A stretch of DNA of 64,000 bases, from NCBI RefSeq assembly GCF_900114095.1, contig NZ_FORV01000002.1:186001-250000 (forward strand). The letters are read 5' to 3'. Origin of the DNA: Sphingomonas sp. NFR04 (GTDB lineage: Bacteria; Pseudomonadota; Alphaproteobacteria; Sphingomonadales; Sphingomonadaceae). Positions 25,446-33,753 of the stretch are shown here, one piece after another. The position numbers and the translations under genes are program-made. Under the pieces are notes generated by a model, which was not told the origin of the DNA, did not search any database, and was given only the letters and a program-made list of their open reading frames with translations. Position 1 is the stretch's first letter. Each line of letters starts with the position of its first letter.

Positions 25446-26947
25446 GCGTCCTCGGAAGTCTTCAGTTCAAGTCGCGGAAAGATAGGGGTTGGCGGTGCGA
25501 TCTTGAAGTCCGCATCGCCTTCGGGCCCGAGCTGCGCGAGCAGCTTCGCCGCTGAGGTCGGCACCACCGGCTCGATCGTCACGCCGAGGCGACGGATCGC
25601 CTTGAGCAGCGTGCCAAGCACTGCGTGCATGCGCTCGGGATCGGTCTTGCGGAGCGTCCAAGGCGCCTGCGCGTCGATATACTGGTTGCAGGCGAACACG
25701 CCGGTCATCCAGGCCTCGACGCCCTGGCTGAGCGCCAGATCCTGGAAGGCGCGGGTGAAGGCGGCGCAGGCGGTGTCGACCTCGGTCAGCAGCACTGCGT
25801 CGGCGTCGTCGGCGCGACCGGCCTGGACAGCGCCCTCGCAATTCTTGGCGATGAAGCTCAGCGTGCGCTGGGCCAGATTGCCGAAGCTGTTCGACAGATC
25901 GGCGTTGGCGCGGGTGACGATCGCCTCGTCGCTGAACGTGCCGTCCTGGCCGAAGCTGACGTCGCGCATCAGGAAATAGCGCAGCGCGTCGACGCCATAG
26001 GTCTCCGCCAGCTCCATCGGATCGACGACATTGCCGACCGACTTCGACATCTTCTCGCCGCGGTTGAGCAGGAAGCCGTGGCCGAACACCTGCTTGGGTA
26101 GCGCGATGTCCGCCGACATCAGGAAGGCCGGCCAGTACACCGTGTGGAAGCGGACGATGTCCTTGCCGATAAGGTGCAGATCGGCCGGCCAGTAGCGCGC
26201 CAGCCGCGCGGCATCGTCGGGATACCCGGCGCCGGTCAGATAGTTGGTCAGCGCGTCGACCCAGACGTACATCACATGGCCCGGCGAGCCCGGCACCGGC
26301 ACGCCCCAGTCGAAGCTGGTGCGGCTGACCGAGAGGTCGACCAGCCCGCCCTCGACGAAGCGCAGCACTTCGTTGCGGCGCGATTCCGGACGGATGAAGT
26401 CGGGGTTGGCGGCGTAGAAGTCGAGCAAGGGCTGCTGGTATTTGGACAGGCGGAAGAACCAGGTTTCCTCCTTGGTCCACTCCACCGGCGTGCCCTGGGG
26501 CGAGAGCTTCTGGCCCCCTTCCCCGTCGACCAGTTCCTTCTCCTCGTAAAAGGCCTCGTCGCGAACCGAATACCAGCCTTCGTAGCGATCGAGATACAGG
26601 TCGCCCTTGGCCCCCATCTTCTCCCAGATCGCCTGGCTGGCGCGATAGTGATCGGCTTCCGAGGTGCGGATGAAACGATCGCACGAAATATCGAGTTTAT
26701 CCGCCATAACGCGGAAATAGCTCGACATTTCGTCGGCAAGCTCGCGTGCGGTCATGTCGCGGGCGCGGGCGGTCTGCACCATCTTGAGGCCATGCTCGTC
26801 GGTGCCGGTCTGGAAGAACACGTCGCGACCCTGCTGGCGCTGGAAGCGCGCGATCGCGTCGGCGGCGATCATCTCATAGGCATGGCCGATATGCGGCTTG
26901 CCGTTGGGGTAGTGGATCGCGGTGGTGATGTAGAAGGGGTCAGCCAT
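25442..26947 (-). CDS. metG: Methionyl-tRNA synthetase
   Basis: 501 residues from ATG 26947 (MADPFYITTAIHYPNG). Charges tRNA-Met. Class I signatures are PHIGHAYEM near residue 14 and KMSKS (GEKMSKSVGN). The zinc-binding cysteine knuckle of longer MetRS is absent, and there is no C-terminal EMAP-like domain, as in the short alphaproteobacterial form. The frame is open 12 codons farther upstream, but that stretch is unlike MetRS. Overlaps tatD by 4 bp and follows holB by 45 bp. Confidence 0.95.
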   Translation of the reverse strand: MADPFYITTAIHYPNGKPHIGHAYEMIAADAIARFQRQQGRDVFFQTGTDEHGLKMVQTARARDMTARELADEMSSYFRVMADKLDISCDRFIRTSEADHYRASQAIWEKMGAKGDLYLDRYEGWYSVRDEAFYEEKELVDGEGGQKLSPQGTPVEWTKEETWFFRLSKYQQPLLDFYAANPDFIRPESRRNEVLRFVEGGLVDLSVSRTSFDWGVPVPGSPGHVMYVWVDALTNYLTGAGYPDDAARLARYWPADLHLIGKDIVRFHTVYWPAFLMSADIALPKQVFGHGFLLNRGEKMSKSVGNVVDPMELAETYGVDALRYFLMRDVSFGQDGTFSDEAIVTRANADLSNSFGNLAQRTLSFIAKNCEGAVQAGRADDADAVLLTEVDTACAAFTRAFQDLALSQGVEAWMTGVFACNQYIDAQAPWTLRKTDPERMHAVLGTLLKAIRRLGVTIEPVVPTSAAKLLAQLGPEGDADFKIAPPTPIFPRLELKTSEDA

Positions 26948-26992
26948 GCCCGCCGCTTTAGGATGCGGCGCAGCAACGGGCAACCTGTACCC

Positions 26993-27976
26993 TTAGCGGC
27001 GGGAAAGCCGCGCGAGGATGCCGCTCATCTCGAACACGGTGGCGGTGGCGTCGAGCGACAGACCCAGCGCCGCGCCCGCGAGCTCGCGTGCGGCGGCATA
27101 GGCGTCGAGCGCCGTCCGCAGCGCCTCGCCCTCCAGCCGCTTGGCACGGGCGGCGATGAAGCTCGGCGTGCGTTCCAGGAACGCCTCGTAGCGCGGTTGC
27201 GCGGCCTTTGCGCCGAGCTGGCGGCCGAGGCGGGTGCGCAGCGCATTGTCCGGATCGCCATAGTCCGCGAGCTGCGCCATGTCTGCCTCCAGCGCCGACA
27301 GATCCAGCCCTGCAAAGCGCATCGCCCGGCCCGGGGAGCCCTCGGCCGCCTCGACCAGCGCAGCGATCTCGAGCTCACTCGCCTCGGGGATCTGGCGGCG
27401 GAGCACCGTGGTCGTCTCGGCGTCGCTCAGCGGCTCGAAGCGGAGCAGCCGGCAGCGCGAGCGGATCGTCGGCAGCAAGCGGCCGGGCGCATGGCTCACC
27501 AGCAGGAAGATCGTCCCCGCCGGCGGCTCCTCAAGATTCTTGAGCAGCGCGTTGGCGCCGCCGCGCTCGAGATCGTCGATCGCGTCGATGATCACCACCC
27601 GGCGCGGGCTCAGCGACGGCTTGGTCGCGAACAGCGGCTGGAGGCTGCGCACCTGCGCGATGGTGATGGAGCGCGCGAGCGCCTCGTCGGGCTTGTCCGC
27701 ATCCTTGGGTAGCCGGGCGAGGATCTTCAGATCCGGGTGGCTGCCCGCGGCGATCAGGCTCGCGGTGCGGGTGCTTTCCGGCACATCCCAGCCCGGCATC
27801 AGCCGGTCGGGCTCGGCGGCCTCTGCCAGCATGCGCGCGGCGGCGATGCGGGCAAAGCCCCCCTTCCCTACGCCCTCCGGCCCGGCGAGCAGCCAGGCAT
27901 GGTGCAACGCGCCGCTCGCCATGGCGGCGGCGAGCGCGTCGCGGGCTTGGCTGTTGCCGATCAGGGCGTCGGCCAA
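26993..27976 (-). CDS. holB: DNA polymerase III subunit delta' (HolB), TTG start
   Basis: 327 residues. Clamp-loader ATPase-fold subunit: HHAWLLAGPEGVGKGGFA with the P-loop near 33-40, then RRVVIIDAIDDL, NALLKNLEEPPAG and FLLVSHAPGRLLPTIRSRC, the SRC arginine region. Conserved sequence begins at LIGNSQARDAL, so the start must be TTG 27976 (complement CAA at 27974-27976); the first downstream ATG falls inside the conserved region. It begins only 5 bp after the carboxypeptidase stop, without an obvious ribosome-binding site. The usual tmk neighbour is missing. Confidence 0.92.
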   Translation of the reverse strand: MADALIGNSQARDALAAAMASGALHHAWLLAGPEGVGKGGFARIAAARMLAEAAEPDRLMPGWDVPESTRTASLIAAGSHPDLKILARLPKDADKPDEALARSITIAQVRSLQPLFATKPSLSPRRVVIIDAIDDLERGGANALLKNLEEPPAGTIFLLVSHAPGRLLPTIRSRCRLLRFEPLSDAETTTVLRRQIPEASELEIAALVEAAEGSPGRAMRFAGLDLSALEADMAQLADYGDPDNALRTRLGRQLGAKAAQPRYEAFLERTPSFIAARAKRLEGEALRTALDAYAAARELAGAALGLSLDATATVFEMSGILARLSRR

Positions 27977-27981
27977 GGCGA

Positions 27982-29148
27982 TCAGGCCAGGTGGAGCAGC
28001 GACATCAGCCCCGCCCAGGCGCGGCCGAAAAAGCCTGCCTGGCCGACATCCTCGGCAGCGACCAGCGGCAACACCTGCTGCGGCATGCCTTCGCCTTCGA
28101 TGATCAGGTCGGCGATATGGTCGCCCTTCTTGAAGCCCGCCTTCACCGGCCCCTGATAGACGATCTTGCCGGCCAGCTTGGGGCTGAGACCCGAGGGCAG
28201 CGTGATGTTGAGGTCGCGCGGTGCCACGACCGAAACCTTGTTGGCGGTGCCGCCCTGCACGTCGACGGTGCCGACGGTGCGGTCCTTCTTGACCACCGGC
28301 TTGGTGCTCCAGGCTGCGAAGCCCCAGCGCATGAAGCGCACGGACTCGTCGGCGCGGCCGCTATAGGTGTCGAGCCCCGCCAGCACCATCACCAGTCGGC
28401 GGCCATTCTGCTCCGCGGAACCGGTGAAGCCATAGCCGGCTTCCTCGGTATGGCCGGTCTTGAGACCGTCGGCGCCCGGCACCTTGCCGAGCAGCGGATC
28501 GCGATTGCCCTGCTCGATCGCGGCGCCGGCGCCCAGGGTCTTGCCCCAGGTGAAGCTCGGCAGCGAGTAGAAGGACTTGTAGAGGTCTGGGAAGTCGCGG
28601 ATCGTCGCGGCGGCGAGATGCGCCAGGTCGCGCGCGGTCACATAGGTGCGGCCTTCGTCGGGCCAGCCGTTCGACGTGCCGAAATGGCTGTTGCTGAGGC
28701 CGATCTTCTTGGCCCGATCGTTCATCAGGTTGACGAAGCCCTCCTCGGTGCCGGCAATGCCCTCTGCCAGCACGACGCAGGCGTCGTTGCCCGAGAGCGT
28801 CACGATGCCCTTGAGCAGGTCCGCCACGGTCGGCTGCTCGCCGACGCCGAGGAACATGGTCGAGCCCTGCGAGTGCCACTTCTTCCAGGTCTCGGGACGG
28901 ACCTCGATCTTCTGGTCGAGCTTGAGCTCGCCCTTCTTGATCAGGTCGAACGCGACATAGACCGTCATCATCTTCGCCATCGAGGCCGGCGGCATGCGGC
29001 GATCGGCATCCTTGGCGAACAGGATCGCGCCCGAGGACATGTCCTCCATGTACGCGATCGGTGCGGGCGTCGGGAAATCCGGGCCGGCGGCCTGCAGCGG
29101 AGCGGCGATGGCGAGCGCCAGGAACGAGGCGGCGGCGAGCTTCTTCAT
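27982..29148 (-). CDS. D-alanyl-D-alanine carboxypeptidase (PBP5/6 family)
   Basis: 388 residues. Signal peptide about 1-21 (cleaved near QA-AGPDF). Serine peptidase S11 motifs are all present: S56-x-x-K59 in PASMAK, S119-G-N121 in TLSGNDAC, and K230-T-G232 in GLKTGHTEE. The C-terminal PBP5_C domain (about 275-365) and an amphipathic tail (GRAWAGLMSLLHLA) anchor it to the periplasmic face of the inner membrane. It removes the terminal D-Ala from peptidoglycan pentapeptides. It lies downstream of the RlpA gene by 32 bp. Confidence 0.94.
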   Translation of the reverse strand: MKKLAAASFLALAIAAPLQAAGPDFPTPAPIAYMEDMSSGAILFAKDADRRMPPASMAKMMTVYVAFDLIKKGELKLDQKIEVRPETWKKWHSQGSTMFLGVGEQPTVADLLKGIVTLSGNDACVVLAEGIAGTEEGFVNLMNDRAKKIGLSNSHFGTSNGWPDEGRTYVTARDLAHLAAATIRDFPDLYKSFYSLPSFTWGKTLGAGAAIEQGNRDPLLGKVPGADGLKTGHTEEAGYGFTGSAEQNGRRLVMVLAGLDTYSGRADESVRFMRWGFAAWSTKPVVKKDRTVGTVDVQGGTANKVSVVAPRDLNITLPSGLSPKLAGKIVYQGPVKAGFKKGDHIADLIIEGEGMPQQVLPLVAAEDVGQAGFFGRAWAGLMSLLHLA

Positions 29149-29180
29149 GATGATCGGTCCAGAACGCGTAAAGGTTACCC

Positions 29181-30014
29181 CTATCGGACCGAGGTGCGGC
29201 GCGCATCTCCGAAACCGGCCCGAACGGCCTCTGCCCGCGCCCGCTCCGCCGCCGCCTCCGTCGCGAAGGGGCCGAGCTGGACACGATAGAGCCCGCCCCC
29301 TGCCTTTACGAAGCCCCGTAGCTTTTGGGCAAGCGCCTGCGCGCGTTCGGGCGAAGAAAGTGCGGCCACCTGCACCAGATAGCGGCCCTGGGCCGGCTTC
29401 GCGGCGGGGTCCTTGGGGGTCGGCCGCGGTTTCGCCGGTGGTGCCGCGCGCTCGACAGGATGCGGGATCATGTCGGCGATCGGATCCGGCTGTGGCGGAG
29501 GCGGCGGTGGCTCGCCAGTGTCGGCCTGCGGCGGAAGCTGCAGCCTCAGGGCGCGCAGCAATGCGGGCGGCGAATCGATGCGGGGCTGCGCGGCACCGGC
29601 ACTGCGGAGCGCAGCCTGGTCCTCCGCCGACGGACGGACCGCACGGATGCGCACCGCCACCAGCCGATCGACGGGAATGCCGAGCTGGCGGGCGGCCCCT
29701 TCGGAAATCGCAGCGATCGCGCCCGGAACCTCCAACGTCTCGGCGATGCGGACAAGGATTGTGCGACCGCTGTCGAGTGCGGTCACCTCGGCATAGCTTT
29801 CGGCCGGCTGGTTCGGGCTCACCGCCAGGGCGGCGGCGCCGAGCGGCTGCACCGCGGCATAGCCCACCGCGTCGTAGCGCCCGTCGCCCGGCTGGAGCTG
29901 GGACGTGCCGTGCGGCCCGCGCGCAGTCTCGGTCGGGTCAAGGTCCTGGGCGTGCGCGCTCGCGGCGGCAAGCAGCGCAAGGGCAAGCGTGATCGGTCTA
30001 GCGTTCCACTGCAT
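29181..30014 (-). CDS. rlpA: RlpA-like septal protein with SPOR domain
   Basis: 277 residues from ATG 30014. Signal peptide about 1-22 (SAHAQ). A double-psi beta-barrel of the RlpA type lies near 45-125 (GRYDAVGYAAVQPLG, AEVTALDSGRTILVRI). A proline-rich linker with PPPPPPQPDP follows, and the C-terminal SPOR domain (about 205-277, YLVQVAALSSPERAQALAQKL) binds denuded glycans at the septum. RlpA proteins of some bacteria are lytic transglycosylases; the active residues cannot be confirmed here. The start overlaps the upstream transglycosylase gene by 17 bp. Confidence 0.86.
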   Translation of the reverse strand: MQWNARPITLALALLAAASAHAQDLDPTETARGPHGTSQLQPGDGRYDAVGYAAVQPLGAAALAVSPNQPAESYAEVTALDSGRTILVRIAETLEVPGAIAAISEGAARQLGIPVDRLVAVRIRAVRPSAEDQAALRSAGAAQPRIDSPPALLRALRLQLPPQADTGEPPPPPPQPDPIADMIPHPVERAAPPAKPRPTPKDPAAKPAQGRYLVQVAALSSPERAQALAQKLRGFVKAGGGLYRVQLGPFATEAAAERARAEAVRAGFGDARRTSVR

Positions 30015-31035
30015 CGGCAAGCAGGCCTACCGACAAAGCGTAAAAATTCGAGCAATTGTAATCCAGGATCACGCGGTAATTGCCGGTGAGCAGATAGGCG
30101 GTGGCGCCCTGCCCGTCGGGCTCGAGCAGCGTCGCCAGCACGTCATCGCCCGGCCAGGCGCGCGCCTGCGGCACCACGCCCAGCGCCCGCCACTCGGCCA
30201 TCGTCTTCCACTGGCTCTGCCGGCCATGGACGCGCGGGCAGCGCGGGCTGGTGGTGCGGTTGGCGATCAGGCGACGGTCGAGCGATGCGGGCACCGACAC
30301 CGCGAATCCCCAGGGCACCCCTGCCCGCCAGCCGGCATTGACGAAGTAATTGCCGATCGAGGCAAGCGTATCGGCATCGCTGTTCCAGATGTCCGCCACC
30401 CCGTCGCCGTCGCCGTCCCGGGCGAGGCGCAGATAGACGCTGGGGAGGAATTGCGGCCCGCCGAACGCACCCGCCCAGCTGCCGACCAGCTTGTCGCGGG
30501 GTACGCCGCGGTCGATCATCTTGAGCGTCGCGATGAACTCGTCGGCAAACAACGCGCGGCGACGTCCTTCATAGGCGAGGCTGGCGAGCGCGCGCGGCAG
30601 GTCGAACCCGCCCATCACCTGGCCGTAGCTGGTCTCGTGCCCCCAGATCGCGACCATGATCGATTCGGGCACCCCGGTCTCGCGCTCGATCGCCGAGAGC
30701 CGCCCGCGTGCGCGCAGATAGGCAGCGCGGCCGCGGCTGATGCGATCGGCATCGACGTGGCGGGCGCGGTAGGGCGCGAAGGCGGGCACCGGCGCGTTTG
30801 GGCTGCTCTCCGGCTGCTGGCGATCGAGCTCCACGACGCGGGCATTGTAGGTGAGCGTCGGGATCACTGCATCGATCGCCCGGCGGCTCACGCCGGCGGC
30901 AGCGGCCTGCGCGGCGAGGGTCTGGAGGTAGCTTTGAAAGCCTGCCTCATCCTGCGCCAGCGCGGGGCGGATCGGCACGGCAAGGGCGAGGGCAAGGCCG
31001 GCAATTCCGGCGAGATACGAGCGAATACGCGACAT
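29998..31035 (-). CDS. mltB: Lytic murein transglycosylase, MltB family
   Basis: 345 residues from ATG 31035. A signal peptide (about 1-26, ending ALAQ) exports it to the periplasm; no lipobox cysteine is seen, unlike E. coli MltB. The catalytic glutamate lies in IWGHETSYGQV; SWAGAFGGPQFLPSVYL and DGDGVADIWNSDADTLASIGNYF are hallmark MltB segments. It cleaves the MurNAc-GlcNAc bond forming 1,6-anhydro ends. The longer frame upstream lacks signal-peptide character. Its 3' end overlaps rlpA, so the two peptidoglycan genes are probably co-transcribed. Confidence 0.92.
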   Translation of the reverse strand: MSRIRSYLAGIAGLALALAVPIRPALAQDEAGFQSYLQTLAAQAAAAGVSRRAIDAVIPTLTYNARVVELDRQQPESSPNAPVPAFAPYRARHVDADRISRGRAAYLRARGRLSAIERETGVPESIMVAIWGHETSYGQVMGGFDLPRALASLAYEGRRRALFADEFIATLKMIDRGVPRDKLVGSWAGAFGGPQFLPSVYLRLARDGDGDGVADIWNSDADTLASIGNYFVNAGWRAGVPWGFAVSVPASLDRRLIANRTTSPRCPRVHGRQSQWKTMAEWRALGVVPQARAWPGDDVLATLLEPDGQGATAYLLTGNYRVILDYNCSNFYALSVGLLADAVER

Positions 31036-31115
31036 GGCCCGGCTGTTGCACAGCCGCGCGCGCACAGAAACCCCGCGCGTCCCTTCGATACGACGAAAAC
31101 GGCGCCCGGCGGCGA

Positions 31116-31154
31116 CCAAAAGAAAAACACCGGCCGCGGGGGCGCGACCGGTGT
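31116..31154 (-). terminator. Rho-independent terminator of the PEP-CTERM gene
   Basis: Read on the minus strand: a 12-bp stem with one G-T pair (31154-31143 with 31138-31127), a CCCC loop, then TTTTTCTTTT (31126-31117). It lies 43 bp after the stop of the PEP-CTERM gene and about 80 bp before the transglycosylase start, separating the two units. Confidence 0.85.
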
Positions 31155-31196
31155 CCTTCGATCCAGCGCACCCGGGAGGGGTGCGGCAGGCGTGGT

Positions 31197-31745
31197 TCAG
31201 GCGAACGCGACGCGTGCGGTGTTGCGGCGACGCACCGCACCGCCGACGAACGCGAAGCCGCCGATCATCATCGCCCAGCTGGCGGGCTCGGGAACCGGGG
31301 CGAAGGTCGCCTGGGCGCCGTAGGAGCCGTTGCCGCGCGACAGGCCCTTGATCACGATGGTGTTTTCCTTGCCGGCGACGATCGGCACGTCGTTGGCGAA
31401 CACTGCCTCGTTCAGGCCGCCATAGGTGCCGGTCAGCGCGATGCCGTTGAAGGTGACCGAGAACAGGTCGAGGTCGTTGGCTGCCTTGAGCTTCACCGCG
31501 CTGGTGGTGATCGAGGCGCTGCCCGTCAGATAGGCCGGCAGGGTGAAGGTGTAGATGTGCTCGAACTCGCCCTTGACGATGCCCGACTTGCCGAAGTTGG
31601 CCGAGTAGGTGCCGTCGACGCCCGGAGCGATGCTCATGTTCGCGCCGGTATAGTGAGTGGTGACGACCGTGGCGGCCTGCGCCGAGCCCGAGAAGGAGAC
31701 GACGGCGGCGATCGCGCCGAGTGCCGGGAGAAGCTTGTTGATCAT
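31197..31745 (-). CDS. PEPxxWA-CTERM sorting-domain protein
   Basis: 182 residues from ATG 31745 with an AGAGGG site upstream. An N-terminal signal peptide (about 1-24, SGSAQA) leads to a beta-rich secreted domain of unknown function. The C-terminus has the sorting signal: VPEPASWAMMIGGF, a hydrophobic stretch, then an RRR cluster (AVRRRN). PEP-CTERM proteins are exported and processed by an exosortase, usually in strains making exopolysaccharide. The partner exosortase is not in this window. The gene is monocistronic, ending in the terminator just downstream. Confidence 0.88.
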   Translation of the reverse strand: MINKLLPALGAIAAVVSFSGSAQAATVVTTHYTGANMSIAPGVDGTYSANFGKSGIVKGEFEHIYTFTLPAYLTGSASITTSAVKLKAANDLDLFSVTFNGIALTGTYGGLNEAVFANDVPIVAGKENTIVIKGLSRGNGSYGAQATFAPVPEPASWAMMIGGFAFVGGAVRRRNTARVAFA

Positions 31746-31997
31746 GAACCCTCTGTTTTCGCTGGAGTCGAAACGATTGCTGTAAGCCCCTTCCGAACTA
31801 GCCATTGGCGTGCCGGCTTCAACAATGCGTTGGTCCCGAACGGGGACCGCGTCCCGGTCCGGAACAGCGAAACGGCGTGCGTTTACGATCTTTATCGCTT
31901 GGCGGTCCGCGACTCGAATGTGACAGGTCCGTGAACGCCATGTTGCGCCGAGGTGGATTGATCCGAAGACCAACTCGGACTAGGCGCTGGCCCACCC

Positions 31998-32087
31998 GGA
32001 GAGATGGCCGAGTGGTTTAAGGCAGCGGTCTTGAAAACCGCCGTGGGTGCAAGCTCACCGTGGGTTCGAATCCCACTCTCTCCGCCA
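31998..32087 (+). tRNA. tRNA-Ser (anticodon UGA)
   Basis: 90 nt including an encoded CCA. The acceptor arm GGAGAGA (31998-32004) pairs with TCTCTCC (32077-32083), with discriminator G. The anticodon arm GCGGT/ACCGC encloses the loop CTTGAAA, giving anticodon TGA at 32032-32034. A long variable arm (class II tRNA, GTGGGTGCAAGCTCAC) and the T-loop GTTCGAATC are present. Confidence 0.97.
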
Positions 32088-32122
32088 CCCACGGTTTGCG
32101 CGGCCAGCGCGCGCCCATGGCC

Positions 32123-32674
32123 TCAGGCGGGTTCGACCACGGGCAGCCGCGCCAGCGCGGCGCCGTCGAGCGGGGTCAGCAGCGCATTGTCCCTCACCCG
32201 CACATCGGCCCAGGGCAATCGCCGCAGGGTCTCGCCGACGCCGCCCACGCCCCCCTCGCGAATGACGAGGTGGGACAGGCCGCCGCCGGCGCACGCCAGC
32301 ATGGCATCCACCGCATAGGCAAGCACCTGGCCGTCGCGGCCCTTCACCGGCATGCCGTCGAGGCCGGAGGCGGCGAACAGGTTTTCACCCGGGCTTTGCC
32401 GGCTGATTTCCTGCTCGACATCGGCGGCGTCGCTGAAGCGAGCGCGGCGTCCGAGCCAGCGCCAGATGCCGAACAGGTCGACCATGCCAAGGAAGATGTT
32501 GCTCCACAGCAATTGCGTCTGGTTGGTGGCGAGGCCGACGACGATCCAGGCTCCTGCGCCGATCGTGAACACGACGAACCCCCAGCCGGTGACGCGCGCC
32601 CCGAGATTGGATGCGGTCATCAGGGCGGCAATGCACGTGGCGGCGAGGGCCAGCCAACCGGCGATGTCTGCCAT
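32123..32674 (-). CDS. Small membrane protein with C-terminal PRC-like domain
   Basis: 183 residues from ATG 32674 (GAAGGA site 6 nt upstream). The first 85 residues hold about three hydrophobic segments (LAALAATCIAALM, WGFVVFTIGAGAWIVVGLA, LLWSNIFLGMVDLFGIW), similar to YgjV/sugar-transport-like membrane proteins. The C-terminal 95 residues (from FAASGLDGMPVKGRDGQVLAY) resemble a PRC-barrel-like fold. I do not know its function. It is divergent from the ABC transporter gene, 189 bp apart, and ends 36 bp after tRNA-Ser on the other strand. Confidence 0.72.
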   Translation of the reverse strand: MADIAGWLALAATCIAALMTASNLGARVTGWGFVVFTIGAGAWIVVGLATNQTQLLWSNIFLGMVDLFGIWRWLGRRARFSDAADVEQEISRQSPGENLFAASGLDGMPVKGRDGQVLAYAVDAMLACAGGGLSHLVIREGGVGGVGETLRRLPWADVRVRDNALLTPLDGAALARLPVVEPA

Positions 32675-32863
32675 CGATCGTCCTTCGCTCCAGGTTTCCG
32701 CCGCCGACGGCGGGGGTGTCCCGGCCGGCGCGTCGCTCTCAACGAGGCGGTGGGGCGAAGGCTCCGCGCGGCCGAACACGAAAGAGCGGGCTCCACAGGG
32801 CTGCTTTACATCGACAATACAGCTGCTAGCTTCGCGAGGATTACTGCGATGGGGGAGTATCGG

Positions 32864-33742
32864 ATGCTGCAGATCGAAAAGCTCACGCATGTGTACGGCA
32901 ACGGCACCCGGGCGCTGGACGGCGTGACGCTGGCGATCCCGCCCGGCATGTTCGGGCTGCTCGGCCCGAACGGCGCCGGCAAGTCGACGCTGATGCGCAC
33001 CATCGCCACGCTGCAGACCCCGACCTCCGGCAGCATCCACTTCGGCGACCTCGACGTGATCGCCACGCCCGAGCTGCTCCGCCGGACGCTCGGCTATCTC
33101 CCCCAGGATTTCGGCGTCTACCCGCGCGTCTCGGCCTATGACATGCTCGACCATATGGCGGTGCTGAAGGGCATTGCAGGGCGCGCCGAGCGCAAGGAGA
33201 CGGTCGAGGCGCTGCTCCACCAGGTCAATCTCTGGGCGGTCCGCAAGAAGGCGCTGGCCGGCTTCTCCGGCGGCATGCGCCAGCGCTTCGGCATCGCCCA
33301 GGCGCTGATCGGCAATCCCCAGCTGATCATCGTCGACGAGCCGACCGCCGGCCTCGATCCCGAGGAGCGCAACCGCTTCCTCAACCTGCTCGCCGAGATC
33401 GGCGACAATGTCGTGGTGATCCTCTCCACCCATATCGTCGAGGACGTGGCGGACCTGTGCCCGCGCATGGCGGTGCTGGCCGGCGGCCGGGTGCTGCTCG
33501 AAGGCGCCCCGCTCGCGCTGATCGAGGAAACGCGCGGCCGGGTGTGGCAGAAGACGATCGCGCGCGACGAACTGGAGGCGCACCGCGAGCGCTATCGGGT
33601 GATCTCCACCCGGCTGTTCGCCGGGCGCACCATCATCCATGTCGTCGCCGACGGCGCGCCGGGCGAGGGCTTCACGCCGGTCCAGGGCGGCCTCGAAGAC
33701 GTGTATTTCTCGACGCTCGACGCCTCGCGTCGCGCGGCCTGA
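32864..33742 (+). CDS. ABC transporter ATP-binding protein
   Basis: 292 residues from ATG 32864, preferred over ATG 32849 because GGGGAG lies 6 nt before it. Walker A GPNGAGKST at 34-42, signature FSGGMRQRFG, Walker B LIIVDEPTAGLD and the switch histidine (LSTHIVED) are all intact. It is most like the ATPases paired with ABC-2-type permeases. The C-terminal 70 residues form a family-specific extension. The permease/peptidase gene begins 11 bp downstream, so the two very probably form one exporter or lipid/peptide transporter complex. Confidence 0.92.
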   Translation: MLQIEKLTHVYGNGTRALDGVTLAIPPGMFGLLGPNGAGKSTLMRTIATLQTPTSGSIHFGDLDVIATPELLRRTLGYLPQDFGVYPRVSAYDMLDHMAVLKGIAGRAERKETVEALLHQVNLWAVRKKALAGFSGGMRQRFGIAQALIGNPQLIIVDEPTAGLDPEERNRFLNLLAEIGDNVVVILSTHIVEDVADLCPRMAVLAGGRVLLEGAPLALIEETRGRVWQKTIARDELEAHRERYRVISTRLFAGRTIIHVVADGAPGEGFTPVQGGLEDVYFSTLDASRRAA

Positions 33743-33753
33743 GGGAGATGCCC

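Noticed and set aside
26948..26983. Upstream metG start adding 12 residues
   Set aside because: Not similar to MetRS; the family begins near MADPFYIT.
31998..32087. tRNA-Ser as an integration site of a mobile element
   Set aside because: No integrase and no repeat of the tRNA 3' end were seen nearby.
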